Below are positions 62,997 through 64,000 of a stretch of DNA of 64,000 nucleotides, piece after piece. Source of the DNA: Tricholomella constricta (lineage: Eukaryota > Basidiomycota > Agaricomycetes > Agaricales > Lyophyllaceae); contig JAACJP010000003.1 in assembly GCA_013368375.1 (NCBI GenBank), forward strand, positions 1,736,001-1,800,000. The letters run 5' to 3'. Each line of letters opens with the position of its first letter. The first letter of the stretch is position 1. A model generated the notes under the pieces. The model was given only the letters and a program-made list of their open reading frames with translations. It made no database searches and was not told the origin of the DNA. The position numbers were made by a program, and so were the translations under genes.

Positions 62997-64000
62997 TCGT
63001 GGTATGGTGGCGGTGTGGTGGTGTGGCGGTGCTCGTCGTGGTCATGGTGGTCGCGGTTGTGTGGTGGCCCTCGTCGTCGTCGTGGTCATGGTGGTGTGGT
63101 AGCCATCGTTGTCGTGTGCTGTGGGCGTTCGTCGTGCTTTGGGTGGCGGTGGTGGTGGTGGTGGTGGTGGTGTGGGGGCCGTCGTCCGTCACTGTGGGGG
63201 CCATCGTCCGTCGTCGTCGTGCTGTGTGTGGGTGCTGGTGGTGCTGTGGGTGGTGTTGTCGGGGTGGTGGTGGTGCTGTGGGGGCCGTCGCGCGGGGTAG
63301 TGGCCGTGCTGGTGCTGGTCGGGTGCTGGTGTGGTGGCCGTCGGCTGATCGGGTGCTGGCTGGTGCTGGTCGGGTGCTGGAGCTGGTGGTCGTGGTCGTG
63401 GTGTGGTAGTGGCCGTCGTCGTGGTCGCCGTCGTCGTCGTGGTCGCCGTCGTCGTCGTTGAGGTGGTGGTGGTTGTGGTGGTGGCCGTTGTCGTCGTGGT
63501 GCTGCGGCCGTTGTCGTGGTGCTGCGGCCGTCGTTGTGGTCGCCGTCGTTGTGGTGGTGGCCGTCGTCGTCGTTGAGGTGGTGGTGGTTGTGGTGGTGGC
63601 CGTTGTCGTCGTGGTGCTGCGGCCGTCGTCGTGGTCGCCGTCGTCATCGTTGAGGTGGTGGTGGTTGTGGGGTGGTCGTCGTGGTGGTGGGGTGGTCGTG
63701 GTCGTGGCGTGTGGTGGTGGGGTCATGGTGGTGGTGGTGTGGTGGTGGTGGTGGCCGTCGTGCCGTCGCCGCCGTCATCGACGTCGGGTCGTTGTGGTGG
63801 TGGTGCCGTCGTGGTGTCGTTGTGGGGGTGGTGGTGGTGGGGTGGTCGTCGTGGTGGTCGTCTGGTGGTGGGGTGGTCGTGGTCGTGGTCGTGTGGTGGT
63901 GGGGTCGTGGTCGTGGTCGTGGTCGTGTGGTCGTGGTCGTGGTCGTGGTCGTGGTGGCCGTCGTGCCGTCGTCGCCGTCGCCGTCGTCGTGTGGTGGTGG
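62997..64000 (+). repeat. GTGGTC/CGTCGTGG low-complexity satellite
   Basis: One kilobase of near-pure G/T/C purine-pyrimidine repeats (gtggtcgtggtcgtgg, gccgtcgtcgtggtc) reaching the window end. Long frames on both strands are repeat artefacts. Confidence 0.92.

Noticed and set aside
62925..63726. Trp/Val-rich and Thr/His-rich open frames up to ~250 codons
   Set aside because: Pure satellite translation in several frames at once; no start context or conserved residues.

Overview
The window comes from a filamentous basidiomycete, most likely a mushroom-forming Agaricomycete. Genes carry many short GT..AG introns (about 46-90 nt). The gene families are typical of that class: alpha-kinase, integrase-core DDE protein, HNH protein ending in a conserved HGSF-type tail, TET/JBP-like dioxygenase, and the common Agaricomycete Gypsy and Helitron types. 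No prokaryotic, organellar or viral features were seen, and no tRNA or rRNA gene was recognised by eye.

Layout. (1) 0-5 kb: a repeat block, a MITE with a perfect 9-bp target duplication, and a 3-hydroxyisobutyrate-dehydrogenase-like gene cut in two by a 3.3-kb LTR element that has a gag-like reading frame but no pol. (2) 6-9 kb: an 11-exon 2-oxoglutarate dioxygenase gene of probable TET/JBP type with one in-frame stop. (3) 9-17 kb: a minisatellite, then a mosaic of truncated fragments of unrelated conserved genes (thiolase, phosphate transporter, PDR-type ABC transporter, V-ATPase c'', others). They lie on both strands, some directly abutting, and most keep their introns. (4) 17-21.5 kb: a divergent pair, an alpha-kinase and a DDE integrase-like gene. 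(5) 21.5-26.3 kb: more fragments and duplicates: promoter plus exon 1 of a carboxymuconolactone decarboxylase (CMD), an HNH gene, and the C-terminal part of Mediator subunit 13. (6) 26.5-45 kb: an ordinary gene island with a GH63-like glucosidase, a RhoGAP protein, a mitochondrial carrier, an intact CMD gene and an APH/Aim9-like kinase. (7) 45-49.3 kb: a second HNH copy with a frameshift, then a 2.4-kb segment with short inverted ends holding XPG/Rad2 and other fragments. (8) 49.5-62.6 kb: a Helitron Rep gene broken by nested insertions. A 2,068-bp pol-less LTR element with a KH-domain protein lies in its first exon, and a ~1-kb element that itself contains a 6-kb Gypsy element lies farther in. 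(9) 62.6-64 kb: tandem repeats.

Genes at 26.5-45 kb look functional and unlinked in pathway. The rest is accessory DNA shaped by transposition, fragment duplication and decay. The best candidates for new biology are the KH-domain LTR element, the gag-only LTR element, and the intron-retaining gene-fragment mosaics. Exon boundaries were placed by eye from splice sites and protein continuity, so they are approximate where not stated exactly.
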